A stretch of DNA of 64,000 nt from Acetobacterium woodii DSM 1030 (GTDB lineage Bacteria > Bacillota > Clostridia > Eubacteriales > Eubacteriaceae): assembly GCF_000247605.1 (NCBI RefSeq), contig NC_016894.1, positions 3,709,732 to 3,773,731 of the forward strand, given 5' to 3'. Positions within the stretch are counted from its first letter, which is position 1; the number at the start of each line of letters is the position of its first letter. The notes below the pieces were generated by a model, which did no database searches, was not told the origin of the DNA, and saw only the letters and a list, made by a program, of their open reading frames with translations. Both the position numbers and the translations under genes were made by a program. Below, piece by piece: positions 54,431 to 61,763 of the stretch.

Positions 54431-55357
54431 TCATATTCTCTCTTTATTTTCCGCTTCTTTTTCACTGAAAACGGGCGTTACATCAGCAAAAATAAAATCG
54501 ATCTTACCAAAACTTAAATGACAGGGAATTACATATAATTTTCCAACTGCGTTGGCAATCCCTGCCGTTTTTACTTCGGTCACGAGAAGATCCAGTTCAA
54601 TTCCTTGATGAGCTAACTGCGATAAAAATAACCCGTTATGGCAATTCATAAATTCACCCAATGAATCTTTAGCCAAAGCATTCATCCCATCCAATGTTTC
54701 TTCGGCATAAATAGAAGCGAATCGTGCTAACACTGTTTCCGCAGCGGCGATTCCGCTAAAAAAACAATATTCGCCTTTGGTTCCCTGGGTGACCAGATAT
54801 TCATATTGATAGGAATCAACCATAACTGCTGCTTCCATTCTAATCTCGTCATCAATAAAACGCACGATGTTTCTAAGAAAAAGCTCAAAATATTCACGTA
54901 ATATTTTATTGTATTGACCCGATAAGGGTTTGAGAAAAATTGCGGCAATCTGGGAAATATCATTATTTTTCAAGGCCTGAATTTCATCATTTGTTAATTG
55001 CGAATCCTGCCGATATTGAAGCAGCACTGCTTCGTATTTCTCAAAGCTAAAAAAACCTTTTTCAATCAGGACCTGCCCCAATAAAACATTTGATTTTTTC
55101 TGGGCCTGCAAAAGTTCATTTAATTGATTTTCGGTGAGATACCCTTCGCCAATCGCCAATTCTCCAAATTTTTGATCCTTTACCATCTGGAAATGATGTA
55201 TTTTATCAACTTGCGTTGCCGTCATATAACCAGCATCAATCGCCAAAATACCCAATTTCACCTTAACCGACTGTTGTTCTGTTAATACCACTCTAAGTTC
55301 TTCTGGTTTAATTAAATTTTTTTCTAAAAGATAATTGCCAAAATACTGATTAAACAT
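54431..55357 (-). CDS. MshEN-repeat protein with C-terminal CheX-like domain
   Basis: A 308-residue protein. The first 130 residues have repeats of the form FGNYLLEKNLIKPEELRVVL, FGELAIGEGYLTENQLNELL and LGQVLIEKGFFSFEKYEAVL, typical of the MshEN/T2SS-E N-terminal domain that in some proteins binds c-di-GMP. The C-terminal half resembles CheX/CheC (SLGEFMNCHNGLFLSQLAHQ with E-x2-N). It may dephosphorylate the adjacent CheY under c-di-GMP control; inference. ATG 55357 has AAAGGA before it. Confidence 0.7.
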   Translation of the reverse strand: MFNQYFGNYLLEKNLIKPEELRVVLTEQQSVKVKLGILAIDAGYMTATQVDKIHHFQMVKDQKFGELAIGEGYLTENQLNELLQAQKKSNVLLGQVLIEKGFFSFEKYEAVLLQYRQDSQLTNDEIQALKNNDISQIAAIFLKPLSGQYNKILREYFELFLRNIVRFIDDEIRMEAAVMVDSYQYEYLVTQGTKGEYCFFSGIAAAETVLARFASIYAEETLDGMNALAKDSLGEFMNCHNGLFLSQLAHQGIELDLLVTEVKTAGIANAVGKLYVIPCHLSFGKIDFIFADVTPVFSEKEAENKERI

Positions 55358-55372
55358 AAAAAATCCTTTCAA

Positions 55373-55755
55373 TATCGATTTTCAAAACTTTTATTACAAT
55401 TTGTCATAACAAAAAAACGACTTATTCCTAAGCACTCTTTGATATCATCAATTTAACATAGCCACGTTACCGCTAGATAAAATTTTTGTTATCGGCGGGT
55501 TAAATCTAGCAGATCCGATTAATAATGGATTAGCATAAAATCATGAATTTGTTCGTCCTATTTTATCTTATCGCGATGACCAAAACTGCCGTCGCTGGCT
55601 CAAAAGTCGCACAAATCGGGAGTTTATTTTCTTTATCAACCAAAAAAGATGCTCCCAAAGTATAAACTTTTGAGAACATCCTCTTTAGTTACAAATATTT
55701 TATTCGATCTGAGTCCTCATTCAGAATAACTCAGGACGACCTCGATCGGGGCACG
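55373..55755. other. 383-bp intergenic region with one terminator
   Basis: Apart from the terminator listed at 55642-55680 I see no gene. It must hold the promoter of the MshEN-CheX operon on the minus strand. Confidence 0.4.
55642..55680 (-). terminator. terminator of the methionine aminopeptidase gene
   Basis: GATGTTCTCAAAAG and CTTTGGGAGCATC arms followed by T6 on the minus strand. Confidence 0.75.
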
Positions 55756-56631
55756 TTAATCGGCTAATATCTCATGACCACTATCCGTGACTAATACCGT
55801 AATTTCCCACTGAGCTGACGGCATTCCATCGGCTGTATAAATGGTCCAGCCATCATTATCATCTACAAAAACCTGATCCGTTCCCATGTTTACCATTGGT
55901 TCAATCGTAAATACCAGACCCGGCACCAAGAGCATATCGGTTCCTTTTTTTGAAACATAACTGACCCACGGTTCCTCATGAAATTGCAACCCAATCCCAT
56001 GTCCACCGATTTCCGGTACAACTGTGTAACCATTATTTTTGGCATGTTCATGCACCGCTTGCCCCATATCGCCTAAAAATCCCCACGGCTTTATTTGCGC
56101 CAATCCTAATTCCACACATTCCTTTGTCACCGCTACCAGTTTCTTTTTTTCGGGACTTACATTTCCAATACAAAACATTCTTGATGAATCCGAGAAATAT
56201 CCTTGGTATATTGTTGACACATCAATATTTATAATATCGCCGTCTTTAAGATAAACCTCACTTGATGGGATGCCATGGCAAACTTGATCATTGATTGAGG
56301 TACATACACTTTTCGGAAAACCTTCAAAATTTAATGGGGCCGGAAGGCCTCCCAAGGCTACCGTTTTTTCATAAATCAGATGATCAATTTGTTCCGTTGT
56401 CATTCCGACTCGTAGCTGATCAGATATAAAATCTAAAACGGCGCGATTGATCTCGCCACTTTTTCTTATGCCCATAATTTGTTCCGTATTTTTTATAATT
56501 TTTCTCGATGGAATCATACACCCTTGGGTTTCATACCATGAGAGCTTTTCATCAAAAGACTCATGACATTTTTTATATTTCATTCCGCTTTCACACCAAC
56601 ATAGATCATTTCGTCCAATTTTCTTTTGCAT
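55756..56631 (-). CDS. map: type I methionine aminopeptidase with N-terminal SEC-C zinc motif
   Basis: A 291-residue enzyme that removes initiator Met. The first 25 residues, GRNDLCWCESGMKYKKCH, are an SEC-C-like zinc motif. The catalytic domain has INDQVCHGIPSSE, DIINIDVSTIYQGYFSDSSR (metal Asp), EIGGHGIGLQFHEEP (metal/catalytic His) and FTIEPMVNMG (metal Glu). SEC-C-tagged MetAPs occur as second copies in Firmicutes; a housekeeping copy is usually beside adk/infA elsewhere. Follows an AraC gene after 33 bases. Confidence 0.93.
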   Translation of the reverse strand: MQKKIGRNDLCWCESGMKYKKCHESFDEKLSWYETQGCMIPSRKIIKNTEQIMGIRKSGEINRAVLDFISDQLRVGMTTEQIDHLIYEKTVALGGLPAPLNFEGFPKSVCTSINDQVCHGIPSSEVYLKDGDIINIDVSTIYQGYFSDSSRMFCIGNVSPEKKKLVAVTKECVELGLAQIKPWGFLGDMGQAVHEHAKNNGYTVVPEIGGHGIGLQFHEEPWVSYVSKKGTDMLLVPGLVFTIEPMVNMGTDQVFVDDNDGWTIYTADGMPSAQWEITVLVTDSGHEILAD

Positions 56632-56664
56632 TAAAACTATTCCCTTACCTTTACTGGGGGGTGT

Positions 56665-57024
56665 TCAATTATCTATTTGAGCTTTCTCAACTATTGAAAT
56701 TTCTGGTAACAATTTACGGTATTGAAATGGTGTATACCCATAAACACGTACAAAAGCCCTTGTAAATGCTTCATGCGATGAAAATCCATATTGCATCGCA
56801 ATGTCAATAATACGATTTTTTGTTTTCTGTAACGCCATCGCGGCCATACTTAGCTGCCGCTTCTGAAGATAATCTTTAAATGAAATGCCAACATGCTCAT
56901 GAAACTTAGTCGAACAATAACAAGGTGAATACCCTACAAAATTGGACATTTCTTCCAGTGTCGGATCAGCTTCTAAATTTTCTTCAACCCAATCAACCAT
57001 CGTTTCAATTGTTTTACTAGACAA
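56665..57024 (-). CDS. AraC family HTH-only regulator
   Basis: 119 residues holding just the double HTH: PTLEEMSNFVGYSPCYCSTK and IIDIAMQYGFSSHEAFTRAF. No effector domain. It starts at TTG 57024 with GGGAG upstream and is probably co-transcribed with map. Confidence 0.85.
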   Translation of the reverse strand: MSSKTIETMVDWVEENLEADPTLEEMSNFVGYSPCYCSTKFHEHVGISFKDYLQKRQLSMAAMALQKTKNRIIDIAMQYGFSSHEAFTRAFVRVYGYTPFQYRKLLPEISIVEKAQIDN

Positions 57025-57295
57025 TCCGATTCACTCCCTGTCCGTATTATAGCTTTTTTTAGATTTCAAAACTTGATTCCCGTTTCAATTTTTTCAAGAT
57101 CAATTAAATAAAACACCGCAGTTTTTGTTCATATCCGAACAAATAATCACTTTCATTATAATATGAAAAAGAATCGCACACAAACAAATCATCGTATAAT
57201 ACTCTCAATGCAACAGCTAGTGGGGCTTAACGGTTTTTAAAGCCATTTTTTTCGCCATGTTTAATAAAACATGGTGTGGGCTGTTTATTACATCG

Positions 57296-57530
57296 GTCGG
57301 AAATTCATACCATTGATGCAATCGGAAAAAATCCTCAAACCAACGTCACCAATTTGTCAAATTATCTCGATATAACAAAAGTGCACTCTCACAGATGATT
57401 GACAAGCTGATAAAAAAAGCTAATCCTTAAAACGGTATTGTCAAAGCGTGATACCTCAGTTACCTTAAATCTCACTGATAATGATACCTATTATAAAAGC
57501 TGGGAAAAAGTCATCAACGCTGGTGCTAAG
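57296..57530 (+). pseudogene. MarR family regulator remnant
   Basis: By switching frames I read pieces of a MarR protein in order: IDAIGKNPQTNVTNLSNYLD, then KSALSQMIDKLIKKANP, then KRDTSVTLNLTDNDTYYKSW. At least three frame changes and a stop interrupt it, for example at the A4 run near 57377. No intact start is found. Confidence 0.6.
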
Positions 57531-57602
57531 CAGATTCTCCCGGTCCGCATAGATCTGATTTCTTGTCAACGACTCATTAAGATAGATGTTCCTTCTTTTT
57601 GA
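57528..57602 (-). pseudogene. fragment of a paralogue of the zinc-ribbon protein at 58878-59648
   Basis: The minus strand encodes SKRRNIYLNESLTRNQIYAD, nearly the same as SKRHTIYLNESLTRNQIYAD in the C-terminal part of the intact gene 1.4 kb away. Nucleotide identity is high over about 60 bases and then ends. It marks an old duplication followed by deletion. Confidence 0.75.
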
Positions 57603-57735
57603 ATAGCCTTTGCTGGTCTTCCATTTCCTCCGCTGTCCAGCTTTTCAACCAATTTACCTGGCAGTGTCTACCCATTATAACAACAGGCCGCAAAACCCAG
57701 CTATTTATTTGCAACAACTTGGGAACTTTGTTCAT
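57577..57735 (-). CDS. 52-aa small ORF of unknown function
   Basis: ATG 57735 preceded by AAAGGTGAAAAAATAG opens a 52-codon frame (MNKVPKLLQINSWVL..., Trp-rich WLKSWTAEEMEDQQ). Its end overlaps the paralogue fragment in another frame, so the C-terminus may be an accident of the deletion. The good ribosome site suggests a once or still translated N-terminus. Confidence 0.4.
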   Translation of the reverse strand: MNKVPKLLQINSWVLRPVVIMGRHCQVNWLKSWTAEEMEDQQRLFKKKEHLS

Positions 57736-57918
57736 TTTCTATTTTTTCACCTTTCAACGAATTGATTCCGTTTAGCCAATGCCTTTATTCTAGCGATTTC
57801 ATTACTTTTTTATTATATCATCATAATCCTAAAATCGAGCAAAAAAACATCCGAATATCTCGCTAAGCTTAAGCTTTCCTGCCGCGATCATTTCATGTTT
57901 TTGATTATCTTTCCGTGA

Positions 57919-58830
57919 TCATTGAAAAAAAGCAGCATAAGTTCCATTAATATATATCGCACTATCCCCTAATGGATTACAATCAATTGCTAATGTATGT
58001 CCTCCTGCTGTTACTGAACCGATCGTTCCATTATTCCCCGGCACAATCGTAAATGTATACGCACTATTCACATAATCACTGCCACCATCGGTAACGATTA
58101 AGTTGCCATTTTTAAATTGATAATACAAAACAAATCCACTTGATTCAGTCATCTTCCAGGTACCTTCGATATTATTTTCAAATTGTGTCCGTTCAGCAGC
58201 GTCAGAAGATTCCACCGTGGGGTTTATATTTGTTTGTTCTTGCGTGGCTGATTGTTCAATTGCAATCGTGTAAGCTATTGTTTTTATTTCACTTTGATTG
58301 CCGTTTTTATCTATTGCCCTGCTTTTTAGTGTGGTATTTGTTTTTAAAACAATAGGACTTTCATATTTACTTGATTTTGCCGTTGGATCGGAACCATCAA
58401 TGGTAAAATAAACTTGAATATCTTCCCCATTCGGTTTACTTATTTCAACTACTTGTTCTGATGTGTAACTTCCTGCATTTAATGAATACGATGGCGGCTC
58501 TATAATAACTTGATTTTCTGCATTTTTGTCTACTCCAGATGATACCGTTTTATTAAACAAAGTATGTCCCTGACCAAACCACCAAAATAATAAGCCTCCA
58601 ATTAAAGCAATTGACACCACTATCGCCGAAATAATAATAATTGCTGTCTTGGATGATTTTTTTTGTGTTTCTCTTTGTTGCAGAAAGTTTGTTTTTGGCT
58701 CGATTTCATTATTTTGAACGGTTTCATCTGAATAATCCATTGTCTCCGTATCAAACCCACATTCACCGCAAAATCGTTCTGTATTTTCTATTTTCGCTCC
58801 ACACTTTGGACAAAACTTCAGTTCATTCAT
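57919..58830 (-). CDS. zinc-ribbon membrane protein with chitobiase-like external domain
   Basis: A 303-residue protein: N-terminal zinc ribbon CPKCGAKIENTERFCGECG, acidic linker, one membrane helix (about 62-85, AIIIISAIVVSIALIGGLLF), then an external part with a chitobiase C-terminal-like repeat (PPSYSLNAGSYTSEQVVEIS, VYFTIDGSDPTAKSSKYESP) and a lipocalin-like C-terminal strand region (IEGTWKMTESSGFVLYYQF). Cytoplasmic zinc ribbon, external beta domains. Function unknown. GGGAGG precedes the ATG. It follows another zinc-ribbon gene by 47 bases. Confidence 0.8.
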   Translation of the reverse strand: MNELKFCPKCGAKIENTERFCGECGFDTETMDYSDETVQNNEIEPKTNFLQQRETQKKSSKTAIIIISAIVVSIALIGGLLFWWFGQGHTLFNKTVSSGVDKNAENQVIIEPPSYSLNAGSYTSEQVVEISKPNGEDIQVYFTIDGSDPTAKSSKYESPIVLKTNTTLKSRAIDKNGNQSEIKTIAYTIAIEQSATQEQTNINPTVESSDAAERTQFENNIEGTWKMTESSGFVLYYQFKNGNLIVTDGGSDYVNSAYTFTIVPGNNGTIGSVTAGGHTLAIDCNPLGDSAIYINGTYAAFFQ

Positions 58831-58877
58831 GATTTCCCTCCCGTGTTGAAAATATAATCCAACTTTTTCAGATCTGC

Positions 58878-59648
58878 CTACTTTCCAAAAACTCTGACAT
58901 TTTTAGAACACTTCTTTAAAATATAGTCTTTTATAAATTGGAAATCTTCTTTATCCGCATATATCTGATTTCTCGTCAATGACTCGTTGAGATAGATGGT
59001 ATGTCTTTTTGAATTGATTTTTACCGACTTTACTTTCTTAAAACTCGTGTAGAGACTCTGCTTTGTAGCCCCCATAAGACCCGCTCCAGCGGCCGAAATA
59101 TTTCCGCCGGAAAGTCCGATTAACGCCGTAAGAAATCCCATCGCCTGGGCTTTTTTAAATTGTTTAGCCAACTGGATGTGGTGAATCCCTCGCTCATCCA
59201 TTTTAAATAAGACATAATATTTTCCCCCATAAAGGAGTCCCAACAGAAGATATCCAAAGGTTGCAAGCACCATTAAAATACCGCAGGTAATCCCGATAAC
59301 GGTAAAAAACGCTTTTAATGCCGGTCCGATCCCCGCTTCCAAGGTAAGAACAAACATCAACCCGGCCGGAAAACTACCAGCGATTAATAGCACCTTGTAG
59401 GTGGTTATCAGAACAGCCGGATTTTTCCAAAACGAATATTCGTACATCCATTGGTAGCCGCCCTTATGATCTTTTGTCACATTGAGACTAACTTTTTCAA
59501 TCACCTCTGAGAGATTATTTTCCTTGACTGCAGACATTTTTTGACAACTATCTTTTTCTTCAACTTGAATTCTTTTAATCGGTTCGCCACAATTTTGACA
59601 AAAATTTCCGTCGCTATTTTGTTCGAATCCACAAGCAACACAAATCAT
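58878..59648 (-). CDS. zinc-ribbon multi-helix membrane protein
   Basis: 256 residues: zinc ribbon CVACGFEQNSDGNFCQNCG at the N-terminus, two to three hydrophobic segments (85-150), then a soluble C-terminal region with a glycine/alanine stretch (GLSGGNISAAGAGLMGATKQ) and the strand-rich KKVKSVKINSKRHTIYLNES motif that resembles a PH-like membrane-protein domain. Function unknown. A broken paralogue fragment lies at 57528-57602. Confidence 0.75.
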   Translation of the reverse strand: MICVACGFEQNSDGNFCQNCGEPIKRIQVEEKDSCQKMSAVKENNLSEVIEKVSLNVTKDHKGGYQWMYEYSFWKNPAVLITTYKVLLIAGSFPAGLMFVLTLEAGIGPALKAFFTVIGITCGILMVLATFGYLLLGLLYGGKYYVLFKMDERGIHHIQLAKQFKKAQAMGFLTALIGLSGGNISAAGAGLMGATKQSLYTSFKKVKSVKINSKRHTIYLNESLTRNQIYADKEDFQFIKDYILKKCSKNVRVFGK

Positions 59649-59785
59649 ATTTCAACTTCCTCTTTTCTGGGTTTGTATTTATTGCCAAAATAACCTTATC
59701 GCATATCCCGTTATTATAATATTTTTTTACCTGTGTTATAATAAATCAATTCGAACAAAAATCAACTGACGATGGAGAATTTGAA

Positions 59786-60490
59786 ATGAACTTTCCTAAA
59801 ACTTTCTTTTGTTCCCAATGTGGATCTAAATTAAAGGGCAACAACCAAAAATGTCCCCATTGCGGATTTAATTTCCAATCTAAAAACCCTTACGGTGACA
59901 AGGAAGCCCTGGGATCAGGGGGAATTGGATGGTCTGATAAAATTAATGACCCATTATACGCAAAATATCAATATAATAAACGAAAGGTCATTCTTCTTTT
60001 TTCCATGGTTTTAATCATCGCAATTCCTATCCTTTTGGTCAGTATAGGAGATCTGGAGTTAAACCAGGAAGGCTTCTTTGTTATTGCTATTGTGACCTCT
60101 ATGTTTTTTTTAATTGCCTTTTTCTCCATTCGAGACACCAAACGTTATGGTAAAGAATGGGAAGGCATTGTCATAGATAAAAAAGAATCGCTTCAAACCA
60201 AAAACAAAATTCAAAGAAATGTGATAATAATACAATTAGAAAACCATAACATCAAGGAGCTTTCGTTTGCCGACAACCTGACTCATTATGCATATTATAA
60301 TATTGGCGATCGAATCAAAAGTCATAATAAAAAAAACATCCATACCATTGAGAAATTCGATAAATCAAAAGATGTAATTCTCTTTTGCCCTTCCTGTGGT
60401 TATCTTTGTGATAGCAGAGACAATTATTGTCGGGCCTGTGGTTCTCCATTACTTAAAGGTTCTGAAAAAATAAATATTATTCCGTTTTAA
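59786..60490 (+). CDS. membrane protein with zinc ribbons at both ends
   Basis: 234 residues: N-terminal zinc ribbon CSQCGSKLKGNNQKCPHCGF, two membrane helices (about 70-90 and 96-116), a small beta-rich domain (WEGIVIDKKESLQTKNKI...), and a C-terminal zinc ribbon CPSCGYLCDSRDNYCRACGS. Divergent from the neighbour at 58878-59648. GGAGAA precedes the ATG. Function unknown. Confidence 0.75.
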   Translation: MNFPKTFFCSQCGSKLKGNNQKCPHCGFNFQSKNPYGDKEALGSGGIGWSDKINDPLYAKYQYNKRKVILLFSMVLIIAIPILLVSIGDLELNQEGFFVIAIVTSMFFLIAFFSIRDTKRYGKEWEGIVIDKKESLQTKNKIQRNVIIIQLENHNIKELSFADNLTHYAYYNIGDRIKSHNKKNIHTIEKFDKSKDVILFCPSCGYLCDSRDNYCRACGSPLLKGSEKINIIPF

Positions 60491-60540
60491 TCAACGATTA
60501 AAACCATCGATCGTTCCAAAGGAATCAAACACTTTTCTGT

Positions 60541-61761
60541 TCAATCAGGATTGACATGATTTTTTTGTGTTGCCACCTGAACGGCCTTACCGCAGGTTGT
60601 ACAAAATTTGACATTTTCTCTCAGCGGTGACCCGCAATATGCACAATAATGGATCTTTTTATCGGGTATTGGTTCATTCATAACGTCTTGTCGGCTTTTT
60701 GGTTTCTGGATTGTTGCCCCGCATTTCGAACATAATTTCGCATTACTTTCGAGTATGTTTCCGCAATTGCGACAATGAATCGGCCGTATAATACTGGAAA
60801 CCGGTGCTGAATTTTCTTCAAAATCAACGGATTCTTCTTCATCAGGGATCATCCCATCCGAATAATCACCCCTATTTAACAGACTATAAAAATACAAAAA
60901 TGCCGTTTCAACATTCAAACTAATAAGCAACGGTTGCTCTGTTAATTCAATGCCCCACAAAAAGTTGCGGGTTCTGAAAACAACCAACCCGATTGCTGTT
61001 AACGCTTCTTCGTCATAATAAAAACTTCTCAAACCAGAAAGGACTTCCGGTTCCGCCAATCCAGGGATCAGTAACCCTTCCGGGGCTGGCAGTTTTATAA
61101 CTCCATCCACTGTTTTTTCGAAAATCCCATGACTACACAATTCATCTATTCCTACATCGATATCAAACATTTCTGTCAAACGATCAATGGCCAGTACATT
61201 TGAAGTAAGCCAACGGGGGTCAGGTTCATTGATAGCCTGTGCTGCTGCCCCTTTAATTCCAATAATTGTCAACGGATCGACTGCTGGTTTTTTTTCAAGC
61301 AATGAAATCATTCTGTTAATGCCATAGAGATCTGCTCCAGCCAGGAGTGCATACAGGGCATTACGGCTTAATACCAAGCTGGTTCCCAATGTTTTTAAAA
61401 CAGTGTCATTATCAAAAAAAACGATTAGACTTTCAATAAATTCATCAATTTTCATTCCCTTAAGAGTGACTTCCATTTCCCCCATCCCCACTGATACACA
61501 ACCCTTTTCACTCGTACATACCGCTGTATTAACCATTCCCTCGTCCCTTTGGGTCAGGCTGATGGTTGTGATATTTCCCGGAGAAAGCAGGATTTCCAAA
61601 ATACTTCTAAGTGATTCGTCCACTTCAATCCCATCTGGATTCCCACCCTTTGGCAGATTTAGATAGGTGGATAATCGATTGCTCTTGATCCCCCATGCCT
61701 GTCCCAAGACCCGAATCGACTGACCAGACAGTTTAAACTCATTTATCTCAATATTTTCCAT
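60541..61761 (-). CDS. protein of unknown family with two C-terminal zinc ribbons
   Basis: A 406-residue soluble protein. Residues 1-290 are an alpha/beta domain I do not recognise (starts MENIEINEFKLSGQSIRVLG, has MEVTLKGMKIDEFIESLIVF). An acidic linker leads to two zinc ribbons, CRNCGNILESNAKLCSKCG and CAYCGSPLRENVKFCTTCG. Its AGGAGG site lies within the last codons of the upstream large gene, 2 bases away, so the two are one operon. Confidence 0.75.
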   Translation of the reverse strand: MENIEINEFKLSGQSIRVLGQAWGIKSNRLSTYLNLPKGGNPDGIEVDESLRSILEILLSPGNITTISLTQRDEGMVNTAVCTSEKGCVSVGMGEMEVTLKGMKIDEFIESLIVFFDNDTVLKTLGTSLVLSRNALYALLAGADLYGINRMISLLEKKPAVDPLTIIGIKGAAAQAINEPDPRWLTSNVLAIDRLTEMFDIDVGIDELCSHGIFEKTVDGVIKLPAPEGLLIPGLAEPEVLSGLRSFYYDEEALTAIGLVVFRTRNFLWGIELTEQPLLISLNVETAFLYFYSLLNRGDYSDGMIPDEEESVDFEENSAPVSSIIRPIHCRNCGNILESNAKLCSKCGATIQKPKSRQDVMNEPIPDKKIHYCAYCGSPLRENVKFCTTCGKAVQVATQKNHVNPD

Positions 61762-61763
61762 GT

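Noticed and set aside
57257-57275. CATGTTT/AAACATG hairpin as a terminator or riboswitch
   Set aside because: The stem is short, no T run follows, and no known aptamer core is present.
60541-61761. Resemblance of the 406-aa protein to ESX/type VII secretion EspG chaperones
   Set aside because: Only size and general alpha/beta look suggest it; no motif supports it and no WXG100 or EccC gene is visible.
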